From contig JALUXC010000028.1 in the NCBI GenBank assembly GCA_027019165.1, positions 54,929 to 118,928 on the forward strand: a stretch of 64,000 nucleotides of DNA, given 5' to 3'. Each line of letters begins with the position of its first letter. Position 1 is the first letter of the stretch. The translations under genes and the position numbers were made by a program. Positions 1 to 8,363 of the stretch are shown here, one piece after another. The notes beneath the pieces were generated by a model that saw nothing but the letters and a program-made list of their open reading frames with translations, was not told the origin of the DNA and ran no database searches. The stretch comes from Pseudophaeobacter sp. (GTDB lineage: Bacteria > Pseudomonadota > Alphaproteobacteria > Rhodobacterales > Rhodobacteraceae).

Positions 1-634
1 TCGCCTCCCAGTTCCACAGGCCGATCGGCGTCATGAAGACAACGCCGACAACGCCCACGTAGAAAAAGCTCGTCGCCGAATTGTCCTTGCGCGCCGCATA
101 GCGCGTCAGCAGCCCATAAAGTGCGAACATGAGCGCGGCCAATAGCGGCACCAAGGCCGCAGGCTGGAATACTCCAACGCCCGGCTCAAGAATAATCAGC
201 ACCCCAAGGAACCCTACCAGGATCGCGCTCCAGCGCCAGATCCCGACTTTCTCCCCCAGGATCGGCCCCGACAGGGCTGCGATCATCAAAGGATATGAGA
301 CAAAGACCGCGTGGCTTTCCACCAGCCCCAAAAGGGTAAAGGCCAGAACCATGACACAGATTTCGGCCGCGCAGATGAAACCGCGAAAGATCTGCAGCCA
401 GATCTGCCGGGTCCGCGCGACCTTTCTCAGCCCGCCCGGCTGGCGCAGCGCAATGGAGACCACGAAAAGCGACAGGAACCAGTAGCGGATCATCACCACC
501 ATGTAGACGTTGTATTCGCCTGCCAGATGACGCGAGATCCCGTCCTGCAGGGCAAAGACAATCGTCGCGCCGATCATAAGCATGACGCCAAGGCGCGTGT
601 TGTTTCCAGCCTCGTGGCTCTCTGCGATGCTCAT
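1..634 (-). CDS. EamA/DMT-family membrane transporter (3' end outside window)
   Basis: The gene starts at an ATG at 634-632 and reads leftward off the window, giving about 211 codons without a stop. The translation begins MSIAESHEAGNNTRLG and then shows successive hydrophobic helices with the GxxxFALQDGISRH and LGEKVGIWRWSAI patterns of ten-helix drug/metabolite transporters. A second EamA repeat appears to begin near the left edge. The start overlaps the mnmD stop in an ATGA motif, so the two are probably co-transcribed and translationally coupled. The substrate cannot be told from sequence. Confidence 0.85.
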   Translation of the reverse strand, partial: MSIAESHEAGNNTRLGVMLMIGATIVFALQDGISRHLAGEYNVYMVVMIRYWFLSLFVVSIALRQPGGLRKVARTRQIWLQIFRGFICAAEICVMVLAFTLLGLVESHAVFVSYPLMIAALSGPILGEKVGIWRWSAILVGFLGVLIILEPGVGVFQPAALVPLLAALMFALYGLLTRYAARKDNSATSFFYVGVVGVVFMTPIGLWNWEA

Positions 635-1314
635 GCCAGTTCTGCCTTTGTCATATGCCTCTTGCGCCCGTAGCCAGGGATGCGGGTGACAGTGAAACCT
701 GCCGCCTCAAGCCCCCTGCGCACGAAACCCGCAGCCGTATAGGTCGCCGCCGTGCCGCCGGGTGCGGTATGCCGGGCCACCTCAGCCATCAGATCCGCGC
801 CCCACAGCTCGGGGTTTTTGGCTGGCGAAAACCCGTCCAGAAACCAGGCATCGGCCTGACCTGTCCACTCTGGCAGCGACAGGCGCGCGTCGCCGCTGAC
901 CATCTCGAACTGCAGGGTATCAAAAGAGCAGGCACCCTCCCCGCTCCATTTTGCCAGAAAACGCTCGGCCCAGGGGGTAACGTCGGGAAATGCCTCAAGC
1001 GCCTTTGCCATATCGGTCGGCATCATCGGGAAGGCCTCGAAACTGGTGAACTGCAGCGCGCCGCTTTGGCCGCTTTCCTCCCAGAGTTTCCAGGCCGCCA
1101 GCAGATTAAGGCCCGTGCCAAACCCAAGTTCGGCAATATGGAAGCCGGGAGTAAATCGCTTTGGCAGGTCGTTGCCGACCAGAAACACATGCTCGGTCTC
1201 CGCGAGCCCGTCCTGGATCGAGAAATAGGGATCATCGAACTGCTCCGACACCGGAACGCTGCCGTCGCGCCAGCTGAGGCTGGCCTGCTGATGACGGGCC
1301 TGCTGGTCTGCCAT
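631..1314 (-). CDS. mnmD: tRNA (mnm5s2U34) methyltransferase MnmD
   Basis: This 227-residue protein matches the stand-alone methyltransferase half of MnmC (DUF752). It uses SAM to convert 5-aminomethyl-2-thiouridine to mnm5s2U at tRNA position 34. The N-terminus has the family pattern WRDGSVPVSEQFDDPYFS. A SAM-binding glycine loop (AELGFGTGLNLLAAW) lies near residue 65, and a WFLDGFSPAKNPELW block sits near residue 140. In E. coli this domain is fused to an FAD oxidoreductase. Here the partner is a separate gene on the other strand, about 60 bp away. The stop overlaps the transporter start. Confidence 0.93.
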   Translation of the reverse strand: MADQQARHQQASLSWRDGSVPVSEQFDDPYFSIQDGLAETEHVFLVGNDLPKRFTPGFHIAELGFGTGLNLLAAWKLWEESGQSGALQFTSFEAFPMMPTDMAKALEAFPDVTPWAERFLAKWSGEGACSFDTLQFEMVSGDARLSLPEWTGQADAWFLDGFSPAKNPELWGADLMAEVARHTAPGGTAATYTAAGFVRRGLEAAGFTVTRIPGYGRKRHMTKAELA

Positions 1315-1372
1315 GCCCTTTTCCCCTAAGTGATGTCACGGATTGGCGCGACACTGGCGAAAGGGCGGGCGA

Positions 1373-2425
1373 ATGGCAATGGCAGATATCACTGTGCGCG
1401 GGGCGGGCATCTTTGGCCTCTCGATCGCCTGGGCCTGCGCCCGGCGCGGCGCACGGGTGCAGGTGATCGACCCCTTCGGTCCCGGCGCAGGATCCAGTGG
1501 CGGGCTTGTCGGTGCTCTGGCGCCTCATGTGCCTGAAAACTGGAACCCAAAGAAGCAGTTCCAGTTCGAAAGCCTGCTGATGGCCGAAGGGTTTTGGGCC
1601 GGGGTTGAGCAGGCAGGTGGCGTCTCCTCCGGCTATGGGCGAACAGGACGGCTGCAACCCATCAATGATGCACGCGCGCTCGAACTTGCCCGCCAGCGCG
1701 AAGGCACGGCGGCAGACCTGTGGCGCACAGAAGCAGGACAACAGGCCGATTGGACGGTCTGCCCTGCCGAGGCTTTCGGCGAATGGGCGCCGCCCAGTGC
1801 AACCGGCTTTGTCATCCACGACACGCTCAGCGCCCGCATGCACCCCCGCCGGGCCTGCGCCGCCCTTGTGGCCGCCCTGAGGGAAAAGGGAATTTCAGTA
1901 CTCCGCGAGGGGGCTGACAAGGGGCAAGTGGTACATGCCACAGGCTACGCGGGGCTGCAGGAGTTGAACGAAAAGATCGGCAAAAGCGTCGGCGGCGGCG
2001 TCAAGGGGCAGGCCGCCCTCTTGCAATATGATGCCGGAGAGGTCCCGCAGCTTTACGCTGATAGTCTGCACATCATCCCGCATGCAGATGGCACCGTCGC
2101 GATCGGCTCCACCAGCGAGCGAGAGTTTGACGACGAAAGCAGCACCGACACGCAGCTCGACGACATTTTGAACCGCGCGGTGGCTGCTGTTCCGCTACTC
2201 AAGGGCGCCGAGGTTATCGACCGCTGGGCAGGGGTGCGCCCCCGCGCCAAATCCCGTGCGCCTATGTTGGGCGCCTGGCCAGAGCGCCCCGAACATTTCA
2301 TCGCCAATGGCGGCTTCAAGATCGGTTTTGGCATGGCCCCCAAGGTTGCCGAAGTGATGGCCGACCTGCTGCTGGATCAAAAGGACCATATCCCTGACGG
2401 TTTCCGCGTCACAGATAACCTCTGA
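1373..2425 (+). CDS. mnmC: FAD-dependent cmnm5s2U34 oxidoreductase (MnmC C-terminal-type domain)
   Basis: This 350-residue DAO-family flavoprotein has its nucleotide-binding loop right at the N-terminus (VRGAGIFGLSIAWACARRG). The second FAD motif GGFKIGFGMAPKVAEVMADL lies near the C-terminus. It corresponds to the oxidase half of MnmC, which removes the carboxymethyl group before the MnmD methylation. The ATG at 1373 is chosen because it puts the dinucleotide fold at residue 6; an ATG at 1379 is equally possible, and a TTG at 1343 would add an unsupported leader. Divergence from mnmD supports a shared role in wobble-uridine modification. Confidence 0.88.
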   Translation: MAMADITVRGAGIFGLSIAWACARRGARVQVIDPFGPGAGSSGGLVGALAPHVPENWNPKKQFQFESLLMAEGFWAGVEQAGGVSSGYGRTGRLQPINDARALELARQREGTAADLWRTEAGQQADWTVCPAEAFGEWAPPSATGFVIHDTLSARMHPRRACAALVAALREKGISVLREGADKGQVVHATGYAGLQELNEKIGKSVGGGVKGQAALLQYDAGEVPQLYADSLHIIPHADGTVAIGSTSEREFDDESSTDTQLDDILNRAVAAVPLLKGAEVIDRWAGVRPRAKSRAPMLGAWPERPEHFIANGGFKIGFGMAPKVAEVMADLLLDQKDHIPDGFRVTDNL

Positions 2426-2530
2426 CAAAAGGCGCTCGTCCGTTTCGATCCGGGTCAAGGGAGGCGCAGCCTGCGCGCCGCGCGCCTTGCCCTTGACGCG
2501 GGGCGGAACACCCCACACTCGGGCTTGCGC

Positions 2531-2557
2531 TTTTGAGGGCAGACCTGCCCCTCAAAA
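2531..2557. terminator. Hairpin between convergent mnmC and MaoC-type gene
   Basis: The arm at 2531-2541 (ttttgagggca) pairs with 2546-2557 (tgcccctcaaaa) across a four-base loop with one bulged G. It lies in a 229-bp GC-rich spacer between two convergent stop codons, and each side ends in A/T runs, so a bidirectional terminator is likely. Nothing else was recognised in 2426-2654. Confidence 0.55.
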
Positions 2558-2654
2558 CGCTTCTCAGCCGCCTTCTCGCGCCGCGCAGCGGCGCCAGGCC
2601 CAACTGGCAGCGCCTTATTCGCAGAATATGGCCCGGCAGGCGGGAGCCCTTCCG

Positions 2655-3476
2655 TCAAGCTGTCTCGGCAGCCGCGCTCATGCACTGGCGCCCGTCTGGC
2701 CCGCGCACCCACAAGTCATTGCCAGCCCGGCAGAAAGTCCCCGTTTCAAAATGCATCAGCGGCGAGGAGGCGCGAAAGGAAAACCGCCTCAGCGGGCCGA
2801 TCACCTCTTGGGCCAAAAGCATCAGATGCTGCGCCAGAAGGGGGCCATGAACCACCAGACCACCATAGCCTTCCACATCGCGTGCATAATCCAGATCATA
2901 GTGGATGCGATGCCCGTTGAAGGTCAGCGCCGAATAGCGAAACAGCAGGGTCGAGGAGAAAGACTCTTCACGCGCATCCGTCTCGTCAACACGGGCTTTC
3001 GGAACAACCGGCTGCGGCGCCTTTGGGTCCGGGTCTTCCCGATAGACGAGGTCCTGCCATTCCGTCAGGCAAAGCTGTCCCTCCTGCCATATCTCATGGC
3101 GCAACGTAACAAAGGCCAGCGGGCCGGTCCGCCCCTCTTTGTGCTCGGCCTTTTCCAGGGTTGAGCGTTTCTCGGCGGGAGTGCCTGCGCGCAAGGCTGC
3201 ATCGAACTGCAACCGACCGCCGGCCCACATACGCCGTGGCAAACCAAGATCTGGAATCAGACTTCCGGCCGCCCCGACACGCGGGTGGCCATCGCGCCCA
3301 AGGCCGCTGGGCGGCTGGGGGCACCAGAAATAGAGCTGATGGAAAAAGGGAGGCAGGGGGCTGCCTGCCGAAATGGATATCTCCCGCCCTAGCGCCACCT
3401 CAAAGGAAGCGGCCCGGGCAGGGTCCATAAGGTCGCTCTGACATTCGGTCTTGTTCGGCGCATCCATCTGTCTCAT
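2655..3476 (-). CDS. MaoC-like hydratase (mesaconyl-C4/3-methylfumaryl-CoA hydratase type)
   Basis: This 273-residue protein resembles the HTD2/mesaconyl-C4-CoA hydratase group, which carries two hot-dog folds. The N-terminal half contains FFHQLYFWCPQPPSGLGRDGHP and PRRMWAGGRLQF. The C-terminal half has the family pattern FSSTLLFRYSALTFNGHRIH followed by YDLDYARDVEGY and LVVHGPLLAQHL, where an Asn/His pair in the NGHRIHYD segment would act on the acyl-CoA. The alternative ATG at 3467 (MDAPNKTE) is equally plausible. No other acyl-CoA gene lies next to it, so the physiological substrate is open. Confidence 0.78.
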   Translation of the reverse strand: MRQMDAPNKTECQSDLMDPARAASFEVALGREISISAGSPLPPFFHQLYFWCPQPPSGLGRDGHPRVGAAGSLIPDLGLPRRMWAGGRLQFDAALRAGTPAEKRSTLEKAEHKEGRTGPLAFVTLRHEIWQEGQLCLTEWQDLVYREDPDPKAPQPVVPKARVDETDAREESFSSTLLFRYSALTFNGHRIHYDLDYARDVEGYGGLVVHGPLLAQHLMLLAQEVIGPLRRFSFRASSPLMHFETGTFCRAGNDLWVRGPDGRQCMSAAAETA

Positions 3477-3534
3477 GGGCGCGACTTTATCCTTCCCAAT
3501 TCAAAGCGCAAGCGCTCAAGGGAATACGGCAAAA

Positions 3535-4077
3535 TCAACCGTTGATTTCAGACCGCAGCTTCTTCATCAGGGTCTCCAGCGTGCTGCTGTAGCGCTCGCT
3601 TTTCAGGTGGCCGTTCGCATCAAACTCGTTGGAGGAATCCGCAAGATGCATCTCAGGCCCCTGCAGGATGCGGGGCTGAAACGGCACCATGAAACCCCGC
3701 AGGATCATTTGCGCCCGCTCTCCACCGGCGCGCCCCGCGGCCGCGGACATCACTGCAACCGGCTTGTCGGCCCAGGGGTTTCCCTCTGTTCGGCTCACCC
3801 AATCCAGTGCATTCTTCAAGGCGCCCGAAGGTCCCTTGTTGTATTCGGGTGTGGAGATAACAACCGCATCGGCTGCCGCGATCTGATCTGCCAGGGCCTG
3901 AACCGAGGCAGGGACACCCTCCTGTGCCTCATCATCGCCATTGTAGAGCGGCAGGTTCAGATCTCCTTCCACATGGGTGCAGGGTCCGAACAGGCGCGCC
4001 GCCTCTTTCAACAGCATGCGATTGGTCGCGCCCTTGCGCAGCGATCCGGACAGGGTGAGAAGCACAGGTTCGGTCAT
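3535..4077 (-). CDS. NAD(P)H-dependent FMN reductase
   Basis: This 180-residue flavodoxin-like protein belongs to the FMN_red/ChrR family, which reduces flavins, quinones or oxyanions with NAD(P)H. The phosphate-binding loop is LSGSLRKGATNRML near residue 10. The isoalloxazine-binding signature is STPEYNKGPSGALKNALDW near residue 77. The ATG at 4077 is preceded by AAAGGA at a good distance and is preferred over an upstream TTG. An inverted repeat lies just upstream of the start (see 4092-4118), which suggests single-gene regulation. Confidence 0.9.
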   Translation of the reverse strand: MTEPVLLTLSGSLRKGATNRMLLKEAARLFGPCTHVEGDLNLPLYNGDDEAQEGVPASVQALADQIAAADAVVISTPEYNKGPSGALKNALDWVSRTEGNPWADKPVAVMSAAAGRAGGERAQMILRGFMVPFQPRILQGPEMHLADSSNEFDANGHLKSERYSSTLETLMKKLRSEING

Positions 4078-4091
4078 CAAATCATCCTTTG

Positions 4092-4118
4092 GGTTTGCAG
4101 CAGATCTGGCTGCAAACC
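4092..4118. promoter_or_regulatory. 10-bp inverted repeat upstream of FMN reductase
   Basis: The sequence ggtttgcagc (4092-4101) is perfectly repeated in inverse orientation at 4109-4118 with a 7-bp spacer. It sits 15 bp in front of the reductase start, where an operator or a 5' leader hairpin would be expected. The cognate factor is unknown. Confidence 0.5.
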
Positions 4119-4198
4119 TAGGGCGTAGGCGCGCTGGGGCAAAGCCCTGCCACCGCGCAGCCTATGTGCACCTGCCCAGATCCGGCTGATCAGAACCG

Positions 4199-4861
4199 TC
4201 AGCCCTGCGGGATGATCACGATCTCCACCCGGCGATTTCGCGCCTTGCCCTCTTCGGTAAGATTGCTGGCCACTGGTTCTTCCTCGCCGCGACCGATGGT
4301 GCGGATCCGGTTGTAGGGCACGCCGCCCGCCTGGATCTGATCGGCCACAACATTGGCGCGCCGCTCGGACAGGCCCTGATTGTAGGTCGCATCCCCATCA
4401 CTGTCGGTATGACCGATCACCTGCACCATACTGTTTGGATAACGCACGAGGCTGTCCGCCACCTTGAGCAGGTCCGAACGTACCGACGGGGAGATTGCAG
4501 AGCTGTCAGTGGCGAAAGTCAGATCATTCGGCAACATGACGATCAGCCTATCCCCGGTATTGACGATCGATATGCCATCGTTGGAGATCGATTGGCGCAG
4601 TTCGGCTTCCTGCTTGTCGAGTTGGCTGCCGATCAACCCGCCCGCGATGGCGCCCACTGCCGCTCCACCAAGGACAGCTCCGGTTTTGTTGCTAGAGTTG
4701 GACAGGGCGCCGATACCGGCCCCAAGTATGCCACCTGCAATCAGACCCTGCTGTTCTTTGCTGGGGCCACCATTGCCGTTCAGCATGGCTGGATCTGTGC
4801 AGGCGCCAAGTCCGAGCGCTGCTGTGACCGCTGCCACGGTCGAGAATTTCACAAATGTCAT
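4199..4861 (-). CDS. OmpA-family lipoprotein with glycine-zipper segment
   Basis: The 220-residue product starts with a lipoprotein signal peptide ending in the lipobox LGAC (Cys21). A glycine-rich zipper-like helix follows (GGILGAGIGALSNSSN... AVGAIAGGLIGSQLDKQE). The C-terminal OmpA/Pal domain from about residue 105 contains IGHTDSDGDATYNQGLSERRA and ends in KARNRRVEIVI, the peptidoglycan-binding motifs. It probably anchors the outer membrane to the cell wall. It stands alone with its own spacer on both sides. Confidence 0.92.
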   Translation of the reverse strand: MTFVKFSTVAAVTAALGLGACTDPAMLNGNGGPSKEQQGLIAGGILGAGIGALSNSSNKTGAVLGGAAVGAIAGGLIGSQLDKQEAELRQSISNDGISIVNTGDRLIVMLPNDLTFATDSSAISPSVRSDLLKVADSLVRYPNSMVQVIGHTDSDGDATYNQGLSERRANVVADQIQAGGVPYNRIRTIGRGEEEPVASNLTEEGKARNRRVEIVIIPQG

Positions 4862-4977
4862 GTTGCCAACCTTCTGACTGCTCTGCGCGGCTGGCCCAAC
4901 AGGTATGGATAGGCCGCACTTGTTTTGAAGGCAGTATCGCGCTTGCGGGAATGCCTCTCAAGAGAGGACTGCAGCGT

Positions 4978-5865
4978 TTAGGCGGTTTGCCGCCCAACTT
5001 CGGTAGACGGGGGCGCCTGGACAGTCTTCCCATCCTGACGAGCCGTTTCGAACGCCAGCATGGCCCGTTTCACTTCGGTGCCCCAATGATACCCCCCCAA
5101 GGCGCCGGATTTGCGCAACGCGCGATGGCAGGGGATGAGCCAGCTGACCGGGTTCTTGCCCACAGCCGTGCCGACGGCCCGCACTGCGCGGGGCGATCCG
5201 ATGGCGTGAGCGAGTTCGGAATATGTGGTAACATGGCCCGACGGGATACGCAGGAGTGCCTCCCAAACCTTGATTTGCAACGGCGCTCCGATCATATGCA
5301 GCGCCGCCTCGCCCCTTTGCGCAAAGACGGCTTCGGCCATGGGACGCAGGGCCATCGGATCTTCGACAAACTCTGCCTGGGGCCAGCGCGCACGCATATC
5401 GGCCAGTGTTGGCTCGGCGCCGATTTCTGCTGCAAAGGCCAGCCCGCAGATGCCCTTTTCGGTCCCCATCACCAAAGCCAACCCAAAGGGGCTGTCAAAC
5501 CACCCCCAGTGGATCGTCAGCCCCGCCCCCTTGCGGGCGTATTCGCCGGGGCTCATCGCCTCCCAGCGCAGAAAGAGATCGTGCAGGCGCCCAGATCCTG
5601 ACAGCCCCACCGCATGGGCGGTCTCAAGTGTCGAAAACCGTTCCTGTAGCAGAGTTTTGGCATGACCCAGCCGCAGATACTGTTGATATCGCTTGGGCGA
5701 GACGCCAACCCAGGCCGAGAAGACCCGTTGAAAATGAGCCGGGCTCATGTTCATCCGCGCTGCCAATGCCTCAAGGCCGATGTCTTCAGCGCCATCGTCG
5801 ATCAGCTCAATCGCGCGCCGGATGACGCCGTAGTGGTAGCTTTGTTCGACCGGCGGATTGTCCAT
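4978..5865 (-). CDS. ada: Ada-type methylated-DNA-protein cysteine methyltransferase with AraC HTH
   Basis: The protein (295 residues from the ATG at 5865, which has an AGGAG nine bases upstream) joins an AraC-type DNA-binding domain (about residues 10-105) to an Ogt/MGMT O6-alkylguanine transferase domain. The acceptor cysteine is Cys246 in the IPCHRALRK motif. The N-terminal zinc-binding Ada domain that senses methylphosphotriesters is absent. It may therefore act mainly in repair of O6-methylguanine, or be activated by its own C-terminal cysteine. It is divergent from nth, another DNA-repair gene. Confidence 0.9.
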   Translation of the reverse strand: MDNPPVEQSYHYGVIRRAIELIDDGAEDIGLEALAARMNMSPAHFQRVFSAWVGVSPKRYQQYLRLGHAKTLLQERFSTLETAHAVGLSGSGRLHDLFLRWEAMSPGEYARKGAGLTIHWGWFDSPFGLALVMGTEKGICGLAFAAEIGAEPTLADMRARWPQAEFVEDPMALRPMAEAVFAQRGEAALHMIGAPLQIKVWEALLRIPSGHVTTYSELAHAIGSPRAVRAVGTAVGKNPVSWLIPCHRALRKSGALGGYHWGTEVKRAMLAFETARQDGKTVQAPPSTEVGRQTA

Positions 5866-6046
5866 GGCCTGCTCTCCTGTTTCTTGCATGACATGAGAAT
5901 AACCAGACGTCGCCAGGCAAACGACCCGGAATTTGCGCTTTGTCGCGCCTGCTACCTGTCTCATTGGCAACAGTCCCTAAGCGGCTCGAAACCAATGGCA
6001 TGTTTTTCGTTTGCGCGCCCACGGTCTGATCGGCAAAAGGGGCAGC

Positions 6047-6691
6047 ATGGCAAAGCAACTCGATTACCACACCCTGCGCGAGATCTTTTCGCGCTTTCAG
6101 GCAGCCGAGCCGGAACCCAAGGGCGAGCTGGAGCATGTCAACGTCTACACGCTGGTGGTGGCGGTTGCCCTCTCGGCGCAGGCGACAGATGCAGGCGTAA
6201 ACAAGGCCACGCGCGAGCTGTTCAAGATCGCGGATACGCCACAAAAAATGCTGGACCTTGGTGAAGACGGGCTGATCGAACATATCAAGACGATCGGCCT
6301 ATTCCGCAACAAGGCCAAGAATGTCATCAAGATGGCCCGCATTCTGGTCGAGGACTATGGCGGCGAGGTGCCAAATTCCCGCGCCGCCCTACAATCGCTT
6401 CCCGGCGTGGGCCGCAAGACGGCCAATGTGGTTCTGAACATGTGGTGGCATTACCCGGCCCAGGCGGTGGATACGCATATCTTCCGCGTCGGAAACCGCT
6501 CTGGCATCTGCCCCGGCAAGGATGTGGACGCCGTTGAGCGCGCCATTGAGGACAATATCCCGGTCGATTTCCAGCAGCACGCCCATCACTGGCTGATCCT
6601 GCACGGCCGCTATCACTGCAAGGCACGCAAGCCGATGTGTGGCACCTGCCTCATTCGCGATCTGTGCCAATACGAGGACAAAACCCTATGA
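6047..6691 (+). CDS. nth: Endonuclease III (DNA glycosylase/AP lyase)
   Basis: The 214-residue protein removes oxidised pyrimidines and nicks at abasic sites. The helix-hairpin-helix LPGVGRKTANVVL carries the catalytic lysine (Lys124), and Asp142 lies in AVDTHIFRVGNR. The C-terminal 4Fe-4S cluster motif is complete, C-x6-C-x2-C-x5-C, as CKARKPMCGTCLIRDLC. The ATG at 6047 follows AAGGGG at 7 nt. The stop overlaps the start of the adenosine kinase gene as ATGA, a coupling common in Rhodobacterales. Confidence 0.96.
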   Translation: MAKQLDYHTLREIFSRFQAAEPEPKGELEHVNVYTLVVAVALSAQATDAGVNKATRELFKIADTPQKMLDLGEDGLIEHIKTIGLFRNKAKNVIKMARILVEDYGGEVPNSRAALQSLPGVGRKTANVVLNMWWHYPAQAVDTHIFRVGNRSGICPGKDVDAVERAIEDNIPVDFQQHAHHWLILHGRYHCKARKPMCGTCLIRDLCQYEDKTL

Positions 6692-7677
6692 AAACCTACC
6701 AGATTGTTGGCATCGGCAATGCCGTTGTCGATGTTATCAGCCAATGCGACGACAGCTTTCTTGACCACATGGGGATCGAGAAGGGCATCATGCAGCTGAT
6801 CGAGCGCGAGCGCGGCGAAGTGCTGTACGGCGCGATGGAAAGCCGGGTGCAGACCCCTGGCGGATCGGTCGCCAACACGATCGCGGGCGCAGGGGCTCTT
6901 GGGCTGGATGCGGCCTTTATCGGGCGTGTGCATGACGATGCTCTTGGGCGGTTCTATGCCGATGCCATGAACGAAGATGGCGTCGCTTTCGTCAACCCGC
7001 CGGTGCCCGGCGGTGAGTTGCCAACCTCGCGCTCGATGATCTTCGTCTCTCCGGATGGGGAGCGGTCGATGAACACCTATCTTGGCATTTCTTCGGAACT
7101 CAGCTCGGCGGACGTGCCGAATGAGGTGGCCGGACAGACCCAGATCATGTTCCTTGAGGGCTATCTTTTCGACAAGGACAAGGGAAAGACCGCCTTTATG
7201 GAAGCTGCGCGCGACTGTCGCAGAGGTGGCGGAAAGCCAGGTATCGCGATCTCAGATCCCTTTTGCGTTGAACGCCACCGGGCCGATTTTCTGTCGCTGA
7301 TCGAAAATGAGCTGGAGTTCGTGATTGGCAACGAGGCCGAGATCCGGTCGCTGTTCGAAACCGATGATCTGGAAGACGCACTGGCCAAGACCGCTGCAAT
7401 CTGTCCCCTCGTGGTCTGCACCCGGTCCGGAGACGGGGTATCGGTGATCGCAGGCGAAACCCGCATCGATGTGCCCGTGACCAAGGTGGTGCCCGTCGAT
7501 GCCACTGGCGCGGGCGATCAGTTTGCAGCAGGGTTCCTGTTTGGTCTGGCCTCTCGCCGCGATCTGGAGACCTGCGCAAAGATCGGCAACATCTGTGCGG
7601 CCGAAGTGATCAGCCACATTGGCCCGCGCCCTGAGAAAGATATGCGCGAAGTCCTGAAATCCGAAGGGCTTCTCTGA
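6688..7677 (+). CDS. Adenosine kinase (PfkB family)
   Basis: This 329-residue PfkB-family kinase transfers phosphate to adenosine or a related nucleoside or sugar. The N-terminal block VGIGNAVVDVISQCDDSFL and the glycine motif TPGGSVANTIAGAGALG bind the substrate. The anion-hole/base signature DATGAGDQFAAGFLFG lies near residue 276. The start was set at 6688 because it overlaps the nth stop (ATGA) and gives the usual length. The gene ends before a large palindromic spacer that separates it from a convergent marR gene. Confidence 0.9.
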   Translation: MKTYQIVGIGNAVVDVISQCDDSFLDHMGIEKGIMQLIERERGEVLYGAMESRVQTPGGSVANTIAGAGALGLDAAFIGRVHDDALGRFYADAMNEDGVAFVNPPVPGGELPTSRSMIFVSPDGERSMNTYLGISSELSSADVPNEVAGQTQIMFLEGYLFDKDKGKTAFMEAARDCRRGGGKPGIAISDPFCVERHRADFLSLIENELEFVIGNEAEIRSLFETDDLEDALAKTAAICPLVVCTRSGDGVSVIAGETRIDVPVTKVVPVDATGAGDQFAAGFLFGLASRRDLETCAKIGNICAAEVISHIGPRPEKDMREVLKSEGLL

Positions 7678-7713
7678 GGAGAGTCAGAAAACTCCCGCCC
7701 GTCAAAAGGATCA

Positions 7714-7798
7714 TGCCGAATACCTTATGTATCCGGCATCACTAAACGCGTTGAAATCATGATTTCAGGCAGCGTTTAGTGATCCAAGTGTTTGGCAT
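7714..7798. repeat. Nested palindromes in convergent spacer
   Basis: Within the 175-bp spacer between two convergent genes, the arms atcactaaacgc (7738-7749) and gcgtttagtgat (7772-7783) flank a perfect 16-bp palindrome, tgaaatcatgatttca (7752-7767). Outside them atgccgaatacctt is imperfectly mirrored by aagtgtttggcat (7786-7798), and 7714-7738 can also fold by itself. The block could act as a bidirectional terminator or a dispersed intergenic repeat. No poly-T tract follows. Confidence 0.6.
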
Positions 7799-7827
7799 AT
7801 GCTATGAGATGCCCGAAAGGGCCCCAT

Positions 7828-7844
7828 CTCCCGTTGGGCGTGGC
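7828..7844 (+). repeat. 17-bp dispersed repeat, copy A
   Basis: The 17 bases ctcccgttgggcgtggc occur here and, inverted, at 12607-12623. Both copies are in spacers between convergent genes. At copy B the sequence is part of a perfect 16-bp hairpin. Confidence 0.6.
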
Positions 7845-7852
7845 GCAGGGCA

Positions 7853-8341
7853 TTATTGGCTGCCCGCCGAGCCCAGGGCTTTGGACAAGAGCGCACGAAA
7901 TTGCGCGATATCCTTTTCGGTCATTTGCTCCAACAGGCCCGATTGTGTCGCCACATGGGCCTCAACGGCCTGATTGATCAACTCAAGCCCCTTCTCTGTC
8001 AGGCAGATCAAGAAACTTCGGCTATCCGCAGGGTTCACTTTGCGCGCCACCAACCCGTCCGCTTCCAGCCGGTCGATCCGGTTGGTCATGGTCCCTGAGG
8101 CCACCATGGTCGCCTTCAGCAAATCCCCCGGCGACAACTCATAAGGCGCGCCAGCCCGACGCAGCGTTGCCAAAACGTCGAACTTGGCCGCATTGAGCCC
8201 GAAGCGATGAAACGTCTTCTGCATCTCAGCCTGATAGGCCAGATAGAGACGCCCCACACGGCCAATTACTCCCATAGCCGTGACATCAAGGTCCGGCCGC
8301 TCCCGCTCCCATTGCTGGGTGACAAAGTCCACATGATCCAT
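7853..8341 (-). CDS. MarR-family transcriptional regulator
   Basis: The 162-residue protein has the MarR winged helix, with LNAAKFDVLATLRRAG, then GDLLKATMVASGTMTNRIDRL as the recognition helix region, then the wing VARKVNPADSRSFLICLTEKG. The ATG at 8341 follows a GAGGGA ribosome site; upstream in-frame codons would add an unlikely leader. It is divergent from an EamA transporter, and the intergenic region holds two matching palindromes, so it probably represses itself and the exporter until a ligand binds. Confidence 0.92.
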   Translation of the reverse strand: MDHVDFVTQQWERERPDLDVTAMGVIGRVGRLYLAYQAEMQKTFHRFGLNAAKFDVLATLRRAGAPYELSPGDLLKATMVASGTMTNRIDRLEADGLVARKVNPADSRSFLICLTEKGLELINQAVEAHVATQSGLLEQMTEKDIAQFRALLSKALGSAGSQ

Positions 8342-8363
8342 GTTCCCTCTGTTGCGGAAAAGT

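Noticed and set aside
655..1329. Long open frames antisense to mnmD and to many other genes
   Set aside because: They lie opposite genes with clear families, have no family pattern of their own and arise from high GC content.
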